In this document: positions 14,194-20,578 of the stretch, in pieces | Layout: every line of letters starts with the position of its first letter | Numbering within the stretch: position 1 is the first letter of the stretch | DNA from: Allobrachymonas sp. | GTDB taxonomy: Bacteria; Pseudomonadota; Gammaproteobacteria; Burkholderiales; Burkholderiaceae_C | Direction: 5' to 3' | DNA length: 25,221 bases | NCBI GenBank assembly: GCA_030538335.1 | Contig: JAUNUE010000005.1 | Span: 1 to 25,221, forward strand | Notes under the pieces: model-generated | What the model saw: the letters and a program-made list of their open reading frames with translations, nothing else | Database searches by the model: none | What the model was told of the DNA's origin: nothing | Made by a program: the position numbers and the translations under genes

Positions 14194-15357
14194 CTACCCT
14201 TCGCTGCGGTCGGGAAGTTTTGTTTGATTCCGAATGCTGACAAGACTTTCTTCGACAAAAGCCAGCAACTGCACCGCCAGATCCGGCTGTTGCAGCAGGC
14301 GCTCTCTCGCCTGTTGCACACATGTGCGCCACTGTGCCAGCTCGTTGTATGCAAGCTGCGGCAGCGCCTCCGGCAACACACCGTTCCACACGGCGTGGAA
14401 CTTGCGCAAACTGGCAGGCGCATCCAGCCAGTGCAGAAACGCCTGCAATTTGGCATGGTGGGCACCGTCGTGCTGCGGATAGATATGCCAGACAAAAGGC
14501 TGGCCCGCCCACAAGGCACGCACCAGCGAGTCTTCCCCCCGCACCCAATTGCAATCGCTGGCCCAGAGCAACTCGTCAAATGCGGTCTGCGCCAGCCACG
14601 GCAGGGCGTGCAGCACCAGCCTGCCGTGCGCTGCTCGTCCCTGTTCCCGCAACGCCTGTTGCGTGGCTGCGGGCAACACGTTCATGATTGCCTGCAATGC
14701 ACGTCCGGGCGTCACCAGCAGATGCACCGGCCTTGCCTCAGCCCAGGTCTGCAATTGCTGCAACAAGTCCGGCAACGCAGGAGGTTCGTAGCAGAACAGG
14801 CTGACCGCCAAGGCATTGGCAGGCACACCCCATTGCGCCCGCCAGGCGGCGCGGTCAAACGCCTGCTGGCGCAGCAACAGATCAGGCTCGCGCAACAGGC
14901 CGCCCGTTTTTGCAGTAAAGCCGGGATAAAAGAATGTCTTGACACAATCCGCCGCAGGTCCCGCCAGCACTGGCGAAGGCAACAAGTGGCTGCGTTCCAC
15001 ATACGGCTCTGCCGACAGGTACTCCAGGTTCAGCCACACACCGGGATGTGCCGTTTGCTGCTGCGCCCAGCGCGCCTGCACCGCCTCATCCAGCGTGCAG
15101 CCAAAGGCCTCCACCAGCACATCGGCAGGCTCGACTGGAAGGTCTGCTGAAGTCAAAGGCCTGCTCCAATGGCACACCTCTACGCCCGCATGGCCCTGTG
15201 GTGCCAACCATCGCAGCGCCGCAGCATCATCCACCCACAAACGCACCCGCTGGCCGCGCTGCGCCAAGTTCACCGCCAGCCGCCAGCACACGCCGATATC
15301 GCCGTAGTTGTCGACCACGGCGCAGAAAATATCCCACAGACGAGAAGGTGCTGACAT
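14194..15357 (-). CDS. earP: EF-P arginine 32 rhamnosyltransferase
   Basis: 387 residues, the usual length of EarP (DUF2331). It is a GT-B fold glycosyltransferase that transfers rhamnose from dTDP-beta-L-rhamnose to Arg32 of EF-P. The N-terminal domain contains DNYGDIGVCWRLA with D16 and D20, the aspartates matching the known catalytic pair. The C-terminal sugar-nucleotide domain contains CNWVRGEDSLVRALWAGQPFVWHIYPQ, with E275 in RGEDS expected to bind the nucleotide. The start at 15357 is the only methionine near the conserved start. A much longer open frame continues upstream antisense to uvrC, but this is not coding. Adjacency to an Arg32-type efp strongly supports the function. dTDP-rhamnose genes are not in the window. 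Confidence 0.95.
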   Translation of the reverse strand: MSAPSRLWDIFCAVVDNYGDIGVCWRLAVNLAQRGQRVRLWVDDAAALRWLAPQGHAGVEVCHWSRPLTSADLPVEPADVLVEAFGCTLDEAVQARWAQQQTAHPGVWLNLEYLSAEPYVERSHLLPSPVLAGPAADCVKTFFYPGFTAKTGGLLREPDLLLRQQAFDRAAWRAQWGVPANALAVSLFCYEPPALPDLLQQLQTWAEARPVHLLVTPGRALQAIMNVLPAATQQALREQGRAAHGRLVLHALPWLAQTAFDELLWASDCNWVRGEDSLVRALWAGQPFVWHIYPQHDGAHHAKLQAFLHWLDAPASLRKFHAVWNGVLPEALPQLAYNELAQWRTCVQQARERLLQQPDLAVQLLAFVEESLVSIRNQTKLPDRSEG

Positions 15358-15426
15358 GATCCAGGCAAACAGACAAAGGGGCTGCGAACATGGGCGCTGC
15401 GAAGCATCGCCACACGCACGTCTTCC

Positions 15427-15432
15427 TACAAT
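15427..15432 (+). promoter_or_regulatory. Possible -10 element immediately before uvrC
   Basis: TACAAT ends 6 bp before the uvrC ATG at 15439, so transcription could start at or next to the start codon, and no Shine-Dalgarno is visible. No good -35 hexamer is seen at the right distance, so this is tentative. Confidence 0.35.
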
Positions 15433-15438
15433 AGCAGC

Positions 15439-17610
15439 ATGAGCCGCACGCCCCCACCGCCCGCCAACGACGACAGCATACCTGCACCTGTTGTCGGGCA
15501 GCAGGTGGACAACGGCAACCCGACGAGCCGTGAGGCGTTGCTGGAACAGGTAGCCGCCCTGCCCGGCCTGCCCGGCGTGTACCGCTATTTCGACGCCGAA
15601 GGCCAGGTGCTGTACGTGGGCAAGGCCATCCACCTGAAGCGGCGCGTATCGAGCTATTTCCAGAAAGACCACGGTGGTACGCGCATCGGCTTTATGGTGG
15701 GCAAGATTGCACGGCTTGAAACCACGGTGGTGCGGTCTGAAGCCGAGGCGCTGATCCTTGAAAACAACCTGATCAAGACGCTGCAGCCGCGCTACAACAT
15801 CCTGTTCCGCGACGACAAGAGCTACCCTTATCTCAAGATCACGGCGCCCGCAAAAAACCGAGTCGCCGCAGAAGACAACAGCGGCAAAACCAGCCCCGGC
15901 GACTACCCGCGCATCGCCTACTACCGTGGCGCCACCGACCGGCAGCACCGCTACTTTGGCCCCTACCCCAACGCCTGGGCGGTGAAAGAAACGATTGCGC
16001 TGCTGCAAAAAGTGTTCCGCCTGCGCACCTGCGAAGACACGTTTTTCAGCAACCGCACCCGCCCGTGCCTGCTCTACCAGATCAAGCGCTGCACCGCGCC
16101 GTGCGTAGGGCATATCACGCCCGATGCCTACGCCAGCGACGTGGCCGAAGCCATTGCCTTTTTGCGCGGCGACACCGATGCGGTGCTGCAAAACCTCGAA
16201 AGGCGCATGCTGGCATTTTCGGAGCAACTGGCGTTTGAACGCGCCGCCGAAGTGCGCGACCAGATCACGGCACTCAACAAGGTGCTGCACCAGCAGTCGC
16301 TCGACACGACCAGCGACAAGGACGTGGACATCATCGCCGTGCAGGTGCAGGGCGGGCGCGCCTGCGTGAACCTGGCCATGGTGCGCGGCGGGCGGCACCT
16401 GGGCGACAAGGCGCATTTCCCGTCGCAGTTTGACGATGCGCGCAAGCTGGCCGAGGTGCAGGAAGATGTCCCAGAAGAATGCGAAGCGCCCGCTTCTGCA
16501 CCCGCCACTGGCACGGATGCAACAAGCTTGAGCACGCAGGTGGAACGCAAAGTGCTCGAAGCCTTTATCGCCCAGCACTACCTTGGCGCCACCGAATGGC
16601 CGGATGTGCTGGTCACCGCTTTGCCTTTGTCTGAAGCGTTGCAGCAGGCGCTGGATGAAGCCGCAGGGCGGCATATCCATCTGGTGCACCAGCCGCGCGA
16701 AAACCGCCGCTTGTGGCTGCAAATGGCCGAGCACAACGCTGCCCTGAAACTGGCGCGGTTGCTGGCCGAAGAAGGCTCACAACAGGCGCGCACCCGGGCG
16801 CTGGCCACCGTGCTGGGGCTGGAGTCTCACGTTTCTGAAAACGCAGATGAAGCTGCAACCGCAGATTTTTCCCATCTGCGCATCGAATGCTTCGACATCT
16901 CGCACACCGCAGGCGAAGCGACTCAAGCCTCGTGCGTGGTGTTTGAAAACCACACCATGCAATCGGCCCAATACCGCCGCTACACCATCCACGGCATCAC
17001 ACCCGGTGACGACTACGCCGCCATGCGCCAGGTGCTGATGCGCCGCTACGGCAAGCTGGCGCAGGCCATCCGTGAAGCGGCGCCCGATGTGCCCAAGGTT
17101 GAACTTGAAAACATGGATGTCGATGCACCCGACTCCGCCAGCACCGTGCAACCCGAACTGCGCTGGCCCGATGTGGTGCTGATTGACGGCGGCAAGGGCC
17201 AGGTGGCTGTGGCGCGCGAAGTGTTCACAGAGCTGGGCATGGCGCTGTCGCGCATCGTCGGCGTGAAAAAAGGCGAGGGCCGCAAGGTCGGGCTGGAAGA
17301 ACTCGTCTTTGCCGATGGCCGCGCCAAGGTCACATTGCCGCCCGATTCCGCCGCACTGATGCTGGTGGCGCAAATCCGCGATGAAGCGCACCGCTTTGCC
17401 ATCACCGGCATGCGCGCCAAGCGCGCCCGCGTGCGCACGGGCGGCAGCAAGCTCGAAGACATTCCCGGCATTGGCCCCAAGCGGCGCGCCCGCCTGCTGC
17501 AACGCTTCGGCGGCCTGCGCGGCGTGGCCGCGGCGTCCGAGAGCGATCTCGCCAGCGTGGAAGGCATTTCGCCCGCCCTGGCGGCCGACATCTACAAGGC
17601 GCTGCATTGA
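15439..17610 (+). CDS. uvrC: UvrABC excinuclease subunit C
   Basis: 723 residues, longer than the usual ~610. It makes both incisions in nucleotide excision repair. The GIY-YIG nuclease domain (GVYRYF...LYVGKA, about 46-61) makes the 3' cut. Cysteines 198, 210, 218 and 222 have the 12/8/4 spacing of the iron-sulfur ligands reported for E. coli UvrC. The UVR domain for UvrB contact spans about 251-282. The RNase-H-like domain has D486 and H489 (FDISH) and D583 (LIDGGKG) for the 5' cut. Tandem helix-hairpin-helix motifs end the protein (about 670-723). Extra length comes from an N-terminal extension and polar inserts at about 137-155, 341-366 and 546-574. pgsA follows, as is common in proteobacteria. 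Confidence 0.97.
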   Translation: MSRTPPPPANDDSIPAPVVGQQVDNGNPTSREALLEQVAALPGLPGVYRYFDAEGQVLYVGKAIHLKRRVSSYFQKDHGGTRIGFMVGKIARLETTVVRSEAEALILENNLIKTLQPRYNILFRDDKSYPYLKITAPAKNRVAAEDNSGKTSPGDYPRIAYYRGATDRQHRYFGPYPNAWAVKETIALLQKVFRLRTCEDTFFSNRTRPCLLYQIKRCTAPCVGHITPDAYASDVAEAIAFLRGDTDAVLQNLERRMLAFSEQLAFERAAEVRDQITALNKVLHQQSLDTTSDKDVDIIAVQVQGGRACVNLAMVRGGRHLGDKAHFPSQFDDARKLAEVQEDVPEECEAPASAPATGTDATSLSTQVERKVLEAFIAQHYLGATEWPDVLVTALPLSEALQQALDEAAGRHIHLVHQPRENRRLWLQMAEHNAALKLARLLAEEGSQQARTRALATVLGLESHVSENADEAATADFSHLRIECFDISHTAGEATQASCVVFENHTMQSAQYRRYTIHGITPGDDYAAMRQVLMRRYGKLAQAIREAAPDVPKVELENMDVDAPDSASTVQPELRWPDVVLIDGGKGQVAVAREVFTELGMALSRIVGVKKGEGRKVGLEELVFADGRAKVTLPPDSAALMLVAQIRDEAHRFAITGMRAKRARVRTGGSKLEDIPGIGPKRRARLLQRFGGLRGVAAASESDLASVEGISPALAADIYKALH

Positions 17611-17669
17611 CATGCGCGTGTTTTGCAGTAGGCACTGCAATATCCACAGCGCTTTATCAAGACTGCATT

Positions 17670-17689
17670 CGTGACACAATCCTGTCACG
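17670..17689 (+). promoter_or_regulatory. Inverted repeat between uvrC and pgsA
   Basis: Perfect 7-bp arms CGTGACA/TGTCACG flank a 6-bp CAATCC. It lies 60 bp after the uvrC stop and 54 bp before the pgsA ATG and is followed, after a short gap, by a T-rich run. It may be an operator for pgsA or a weak hairpin at the end of the uvrC message. Confidence 0.45.
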
Positions 17690-17743
17690 TGCAAAAACCC
17701 TTTTTTCTGCAACAAATACCTCCTGTTCCGTAAGCCCAAGCGC

Positions 17744-18319
17744 ATGTTCTTTACCCCGCCCACCATCCTGACCTGGACCCGCATCGTTGCCATCCCGATC
17801 ATCATGGGCGTGTATTTCCTGCGCATGCCGCTGGCCACGCAGAACCAGATTTCAGCGGTGCTGTTCGTAGTCTTTGCCATTACCGACTGGCTCGACGGCT
17901 ATCTGGCGCGCAAGCTCGACATGACCTCCTCCTTTGGCGCCTTTCTCGACCCGGTAGCCGACAAGTTCCTGGTCTGCGCCAGCATGCTGATCCTGGTGCA
18001 TCTCAAACGCGCCGATGTGTTTGCCGCCTTCATCATCATCGGGCGCGAAATTGCCATCTCCGCCCTGCGCGAGTGGATGGCACAGATCGGTGCCGCGCGC
18101 AGCGTGGCCGTGCACATGCTGGGCAAATTCAAGACCGTTGCCCAGATGGCGGCCATTGCCCTGCTGCTGTACGACCACCCCATTGGGGATTACACCCACA
18201 CGCGGCTGCTGGGATTCTGGTTACTGTGGATTGCCGTCATCCTCACCGTGTGGTCGATGGTGTACTACCTGCGCAAGGCGCTGCCCGAAATCCGCGAGCG
18301 CGCCAACCGCAAGCATTGA
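17744..18319 (+). CDS. pgsA: CDP-diacylglycerol--glycerol-3-phosphate 3-phosphatidyltransferase
   Basis: 191-residue inner-membrane enzyme that makes phosphatidylglycerol phosphate, the committed step to phosphatidylglycerol and cardiolipin. The CDP-alcohol phosphotransferase motif is complete: D51-G52-x2-A55-R56-x8-G65-x3-D69-x3-D73. Its four aspartates bind metal and the CDP group. Several hydrophobic membrane segments are visible (about 7-27, 35-50, 75-100, 130-142 and 152-175). The ATG at 17744 gives the usual short N-terminus. The C-terminus is basic, as expected for a cytoplasmic tail. It sits just after uvrC on the same strand, a common arrangement. Confidence 0.95.
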   Translation: MFFTPPTILTWTRIVAIPIIMGVYFLRMPLATQNQISAVLFVVFAITDWLDGYLARKLDMTSSFGAFLDPVADKFLVCASMLILVHLKRADVFAAFIIIGREIAISALREWMAQIGAARSVAVHMLGKFKTVAQMAAIALLLYDHPIGDYTHTRLLGFWLLWIAVILTVWSMVYYLRKALPEIRERANRKH

Positions 18320-18529
18320 GCTGAATATCCTGCGGGAAAAACGCCACACAGGGCGCAGAGAGAGCGGCAAAACCCATTACAATCGTTCCCATGCTGTGCC
18401 ATTCGGGCATGGTCGTTTGTTGTCCGGTAAGGCTCCGCACCCATCGTGTGCAAACACCATGCAGGACAAGACTTGGTGTAGGCAAGCAGTCCGCCATACA
18501 TACACATATATGCGAAGAAGGGGATTTTT

Positions 18530-18802
18530 GTGAACAAGACCGAACTGATCGAGCATATTGCCAAAAATGCCGACCTTTCCAAAGCTGCGGCAGCCCGCGC
18601 ACTCGACGCTACCATTGGCGCTGTCAAACTCACTTTGAAAAAAGGCGGCACAGTGTCGCTGGTAGGTTTTGGCACCTTTGCTGTCGGCAAGCGCGCAGCA
18701 CGCCAGGGCCGTAACCCGCAAACGGGTGCCGTCATCAAGATCAAGGCCGCCAAAGTGCCCAAGTTCCGTCCCGGAAAAGCACTCAAAGACGCTGTCAACT
18801 AA
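18530..18802 (+). CDS. hupB: DNA-binding protein HU
   Basis: 90 residues, the full HU length. It starts with a GTG codon (read as Met) preceded by AAGAAGGGGA, a strong Shine-Dalgarno. The sequence is a typical betaproteobacterial HU-beta: MNKTELIEHIAKNADLSKAA, then the strand GGTVSLVGFGTF and the DNA-intercalating arm RAARQGRNPQTGAVIKIKAAK. It forms dimers that bend DNA and compact the nucleoid. A 210-bp leader lies between pgsA and this gene, with a possible -10 (TACAAT, 18378-18383), so a separate promoter is likely. A weak hairpin and tRNA-Val follow. Confidence 0.96.
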   Translation: MNKTELIEHIAKNADLSKAAAARALDATIGAVKLTLKKGGTVSLVGFGTFAVGKRAARQGRNPQTGAVIKIKAAKVPKFRPGKALKDAVN

Positions 18803-18810
18803 AAAACAAC

Positions 18811-18831
18811 GCTGCCGGCTGGGCCGGTAGC
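18811..18831 (+). terminator. Weak hairpin between hupB and tRNA-Val
   Basis: GCTGCCGGC-TGG-GCCGGTAGC gives a 9-bp stem with one G-T pair and no U-tract, 8 bp after the hupB stop. It may attenuate or serve as a processing site; tRNA-Val begins only 13 bp further on, so hupB and the tRNA may share a transcript. Confidence 0.45.
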
Positions 18832-18844
18832 AAAGTTTCGCAGT

Positions 18845-18920
18845 GGGTGCTTAGCTCAGTTGGTAGAGCGGCGCCCTTACAAGGCGTAGGTCGGCGGTTC
18901 GACCCCGTCAGCACCCACCA
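18845..18920 (+). tRNA. tRNA-Val (anticodon TAC)
   Basis: Complete 76-nt cloverleaf with encoded CCA. The acceptor stem GGGTGCT/AGCACCC is perfect, the D-arm reads TAGCTCAGTTGGTAGAGC, and the anticodon stem-loop GCGCC-CTTACAA-GGCGT gives TAC. The T-arm contains GGTTCGACC. It is followed by a strong terminator. Confidence 0.97.
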
Positions 18921-18929
18921 CTGCTTCAC

Positions 18930-18956
18930 AAAACCCGGCCTGTGCCGGGTTTTGTT
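18930..18956 (+). terminator. Intrinsic terminator after tRNA-Val
   Basis: Perfect 10-bp stem AAAACCCGGC/GCCGGGTTTT with CTGT loop, followed by GTTTTA, 9 bp downstream of the tRNA. Confidence 0.92.
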
Positions 18957-19026
18957 TTATGGCTATCGTTCGTCATGCGTTGTATATTGCCTTGTCGTCC
19001 ACGATTTCCACGAGCAGGGAAATCCA

Positions 19027-19055
19027 GCAAAAAGCCCACAAATCTGCTGGCTTTT
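19027..19055 (-). terminator. Second hairpin downstream of tRNA-Leu
   Basis: On the minus strand AAAAGCC pairs with GGCTTTT across a 12-nt spacer and is followed by TTGC. It lies beyond the main tRNA-Leu terminator and could be a back-up terminator. Confidence 0.4.
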
Positions 19056-19082
19056 ACCCCATCAGGCTGGACCGCCACGGAC

Positions 19083-19119
19083 AACAAAAAACCCGCGGTG
19101 TCAGTAAACACGCGGGTTT
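19083..19119 (-). terminator. Intrinsic terminator after tRNA-Leu
   Basis: On the minus strand AAACCCGCG pairs perfectly with CGCGGGTTT around a 13-nt loop, followed by TTTGTTGT, about 34 bp after the tRNA 3' end. Confidence 0.85.
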
Positions 19120-19152
19120 CAGGAATTTCATGAACTTTGCTGGACACAAAGC

Positions 19153-19239
19153 TGGTGCCGGAGGCCGGAATCGAACCGGCACGCCATCTCTGGCGGGGGA
19201 TTTTGAGTCCCCTGCGTCTACCAATTTCACCACTCCGGC
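19153..19239 (-). tRNA. tRNA-Leu (anticodon CAA)
   Basis: 87-nt class II tRNA with encoded CCA, read on the minus strand. The acceptor stem GCCGGAG/CTCCGGC is perfect. The anticodon stem-loop GGGGA-CTCAAAA-TCCCC gives CAA. A long variable arm (CCGCCAGAGATGGCG) identifies leucine, and the T-arm is GGTTCGATTCC. Confidence 0.97.
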
Positions 19240-19266
19240 AGCGGGCAAGTAGAATGCAAGAGGGCG

Positions 19267-19295
19267 ATTATGGCACAAGCTGCCTCTTTGCAACC
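19267..19295 (-). promoter_or_regulatory. Possible tRNA-Leu promoter
   Basis: On the minus strand CATAAT (19272-19267) is preceded at 15-16 bp by GTTGCAA. A start near 19260 would give a leader of about 20 nt before the tRNA 5' end. Confidence 0.45.
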
Positions 19296-19341
19296 ACGCC
19301 GAAACAGCGTTTTGTCTTCTGAACTGCCGCTTTTTTAACGC

Positions 19342-20247
19342 ATGCACACCTACCCCACTATTGAACAGTTCATCGGCCAGACTCCGCTGGTGGCCTTGCA
19401 GCGGCTGGGCGGTGAAGATATACAACAACGCGGCAATGTGCTGCTGGGCAAGCTCGAAGGCAACAACCCGGCCGGTTCGGTGAAAGACCGGCCCGCGCTG
19501 GCGATGATTGCCGGAGCCGAGGCGCGTGGTGAAATCCGCCCCGGCGATACCTTGATTGAAGCCACCAGCGGCAACACCGGCATTGCGCTGGCGATGGTGG
19601 CTGCCATCAAGGGTTACCGCATGATTCTTGTCATGCCCGAAGACCTGAGCGTGGAGCGTGCGCGAACCATGCGCGCCTACGGTGCCGAATTGCTGCTGAC
19701 CCCACGCAGCGGTGGTATGGAATACGCGCGCGACTTGGCCTTGCAGATGCAGGCTGACGGCAAGGGGCGCGTGCTGGATCAGTTCGGCAACCCCGACAAC
19801 AGCCTGGCGCATTACCAAACGACTGGGCCTGAGATCTGGCGCGACACGGGTGGGCGCATCACGCATTTCGTCAGCGCCATGGGCACCACGGGTACCATCA
19901 GCGGGGTAGCGCGCTATTTGAAAGGGCAAAACCCGCAGGTGCGCATCATCGGTGCGCAGCCCGGCGAAGGTTCGCGCATTCCCGGCATCCGCAAATGGCC
20001 CGAAGCCTACCAGCCGGGCATTTACGAGCCTGCGCTGGTTGATGAACTGGTGGAGGTCACCCAGTCAGAAGCGGAAGCCATGGCGCGCCGCCTGGCGGGC
20101 GAAGAAGGCATTTTTGCGGGTATTTCTGCTGCTGGAGCATGCTGTGTCGCCCTGCAGCTGGCGCAACGCGAAGAAAACGCCACCATCGTGTTTGTGGTGT
20201 GCGACCGGGGCGACCGGTACCTGTCCACCGGCGTGTTTCCGGTTTGA
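19342..20247 (+). CDS. cysM: Cysteine synthase B (O-acetylserine sulfhydrylase B)
   Basis: 301-residue PLP enzyme of the fold type II family. K48 in NNPAGSVKDRPA forms the Schiff base, and EATSGNTGIALAM is the substrate loop. The later region GTTGTISGVARYLK binds the PLP phosphate. CysM-type length and LSVERARTMRAYGAELLLT separate it from CysK and from cystathionine beta-synthase. It makes cysteine from O-acetylserine using sulfide or thiosulfate (giving S-sulfocysteine). The stop codon overlaps the next start (TGATG), so a TusA-family gene is translationally coupled to it. Confidence 0.95.
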   Translation: MHTYPTIEQFIGQTPLVALQRLGGEDIQQRGNVLLGKLEGNNPAGSVKDRPALAMIAGAEARGEIRPGDTLIEATSGNTGIALAMVAAIKGYRMILVMPEDLSVERARTMRAYGAELLLTPRSGGMEYARDLALQMQADGKGRVLDQFGNPDNSLAHYQTTGPEIWRDTGGRITHFVSAMGTTGTISGVARYLKGQNPQVRIIGAQPGEGSRIPGIRKWPEAYQPGIYEPALVDELVEVTQSEAEAMARRLAGEEGIFAGISAAGACCVALQLAQREENATIVFVVCDRGDRYLSTGVFPV

Positions 20248-20486
20248 TGAGCACGACCATGGATTTTGACGCCGACCTCGACGCCCGCAACCTGCACTGC
20301 CCCTTGCCCATTTTGCGCGCCAAAAAAGCACTGGCCAACCTTGAAAGTGGCCAGGTGCTGCGCGTGGCCACGACCGACCCCGGCGCATTGCACGACTTTC
20401 AGGTGTTTGCCCAACAAACTGGCAACACACTGTTGCAGCAACAGACCGAAGACGCTACCACCACACACTGGTTGCAACGGCGCTGA
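20247..20486 (+). CDS. TusA-family sulfur carrier protein
   Basis: 79 residues with the TusA/SirA two-layer fold. The motif DARNLHCPLPILRAKKAL carries the CPxP active cysteine (C18), which accepts and passes on persulfide sulfur. Members act in tRNA thiolation, molybdenum cofactor synthesis or general sulfur relay. Its ATG at 20247 overlaps the cysM stop (TGATG); a second in-frame ATG 12 bp later is possible. Coupling to cysM suggests a role in sulfur delivery linked to cysteine or thiosulfate metabolism. Whether it is the canonical TusA of this genome cannot be told. Confidence 0.92.
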   Translation: MSTTMDFDADLDARNLHCPLPILRAKKALANLESGQVLRVATTDPGALHDFQVFAQQTGNTLLQQQTEDATTTHWLQRR

Positions 20487-20531
20487 CGCCTGAATGGTGC
20501 GGCCTGTCACCGGACAGCCAAAACCAGCTTC

Positions 20532-20570
20532 TATAATCGGTTTTTCCCCGGAGCGGGTACTACGCCCGCC
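20532..20570 (+). promoter_or_regulatory. pyrG promoter -10 and GC-rich leader hairpin
   Basis: A perfect TATAAT (20532-20537) lies 41 bp before the pyrG ATG. No canonical -35 is visible. The short leader starts with GGTTTTTCCCC and holds a hairpin GCGGG-TACTACG-CCCGC (20553-20569) in place of a Shine-Dalgarno. Confidence 0.55.
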
Positions 20571-20578
20571 TGCTGGCC

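Noticed and set aside
15358..16734. Open frame of about 460 codons continuing upstream of earP, antisense to uvrC
   Set aside because: The translation is rich in His, Ala, Gly and Arg with no family resemblance, as expected opposite a GC-rich gene. uvrC on the plus strand is clearly coding.
18320..18529. Possible small RNA or riboswitch in the hupB leader
   Set aside because: Only a short 6-bp CCATGC/GCATGG stem is visible; no recognised RNA family or terminator before the gene.
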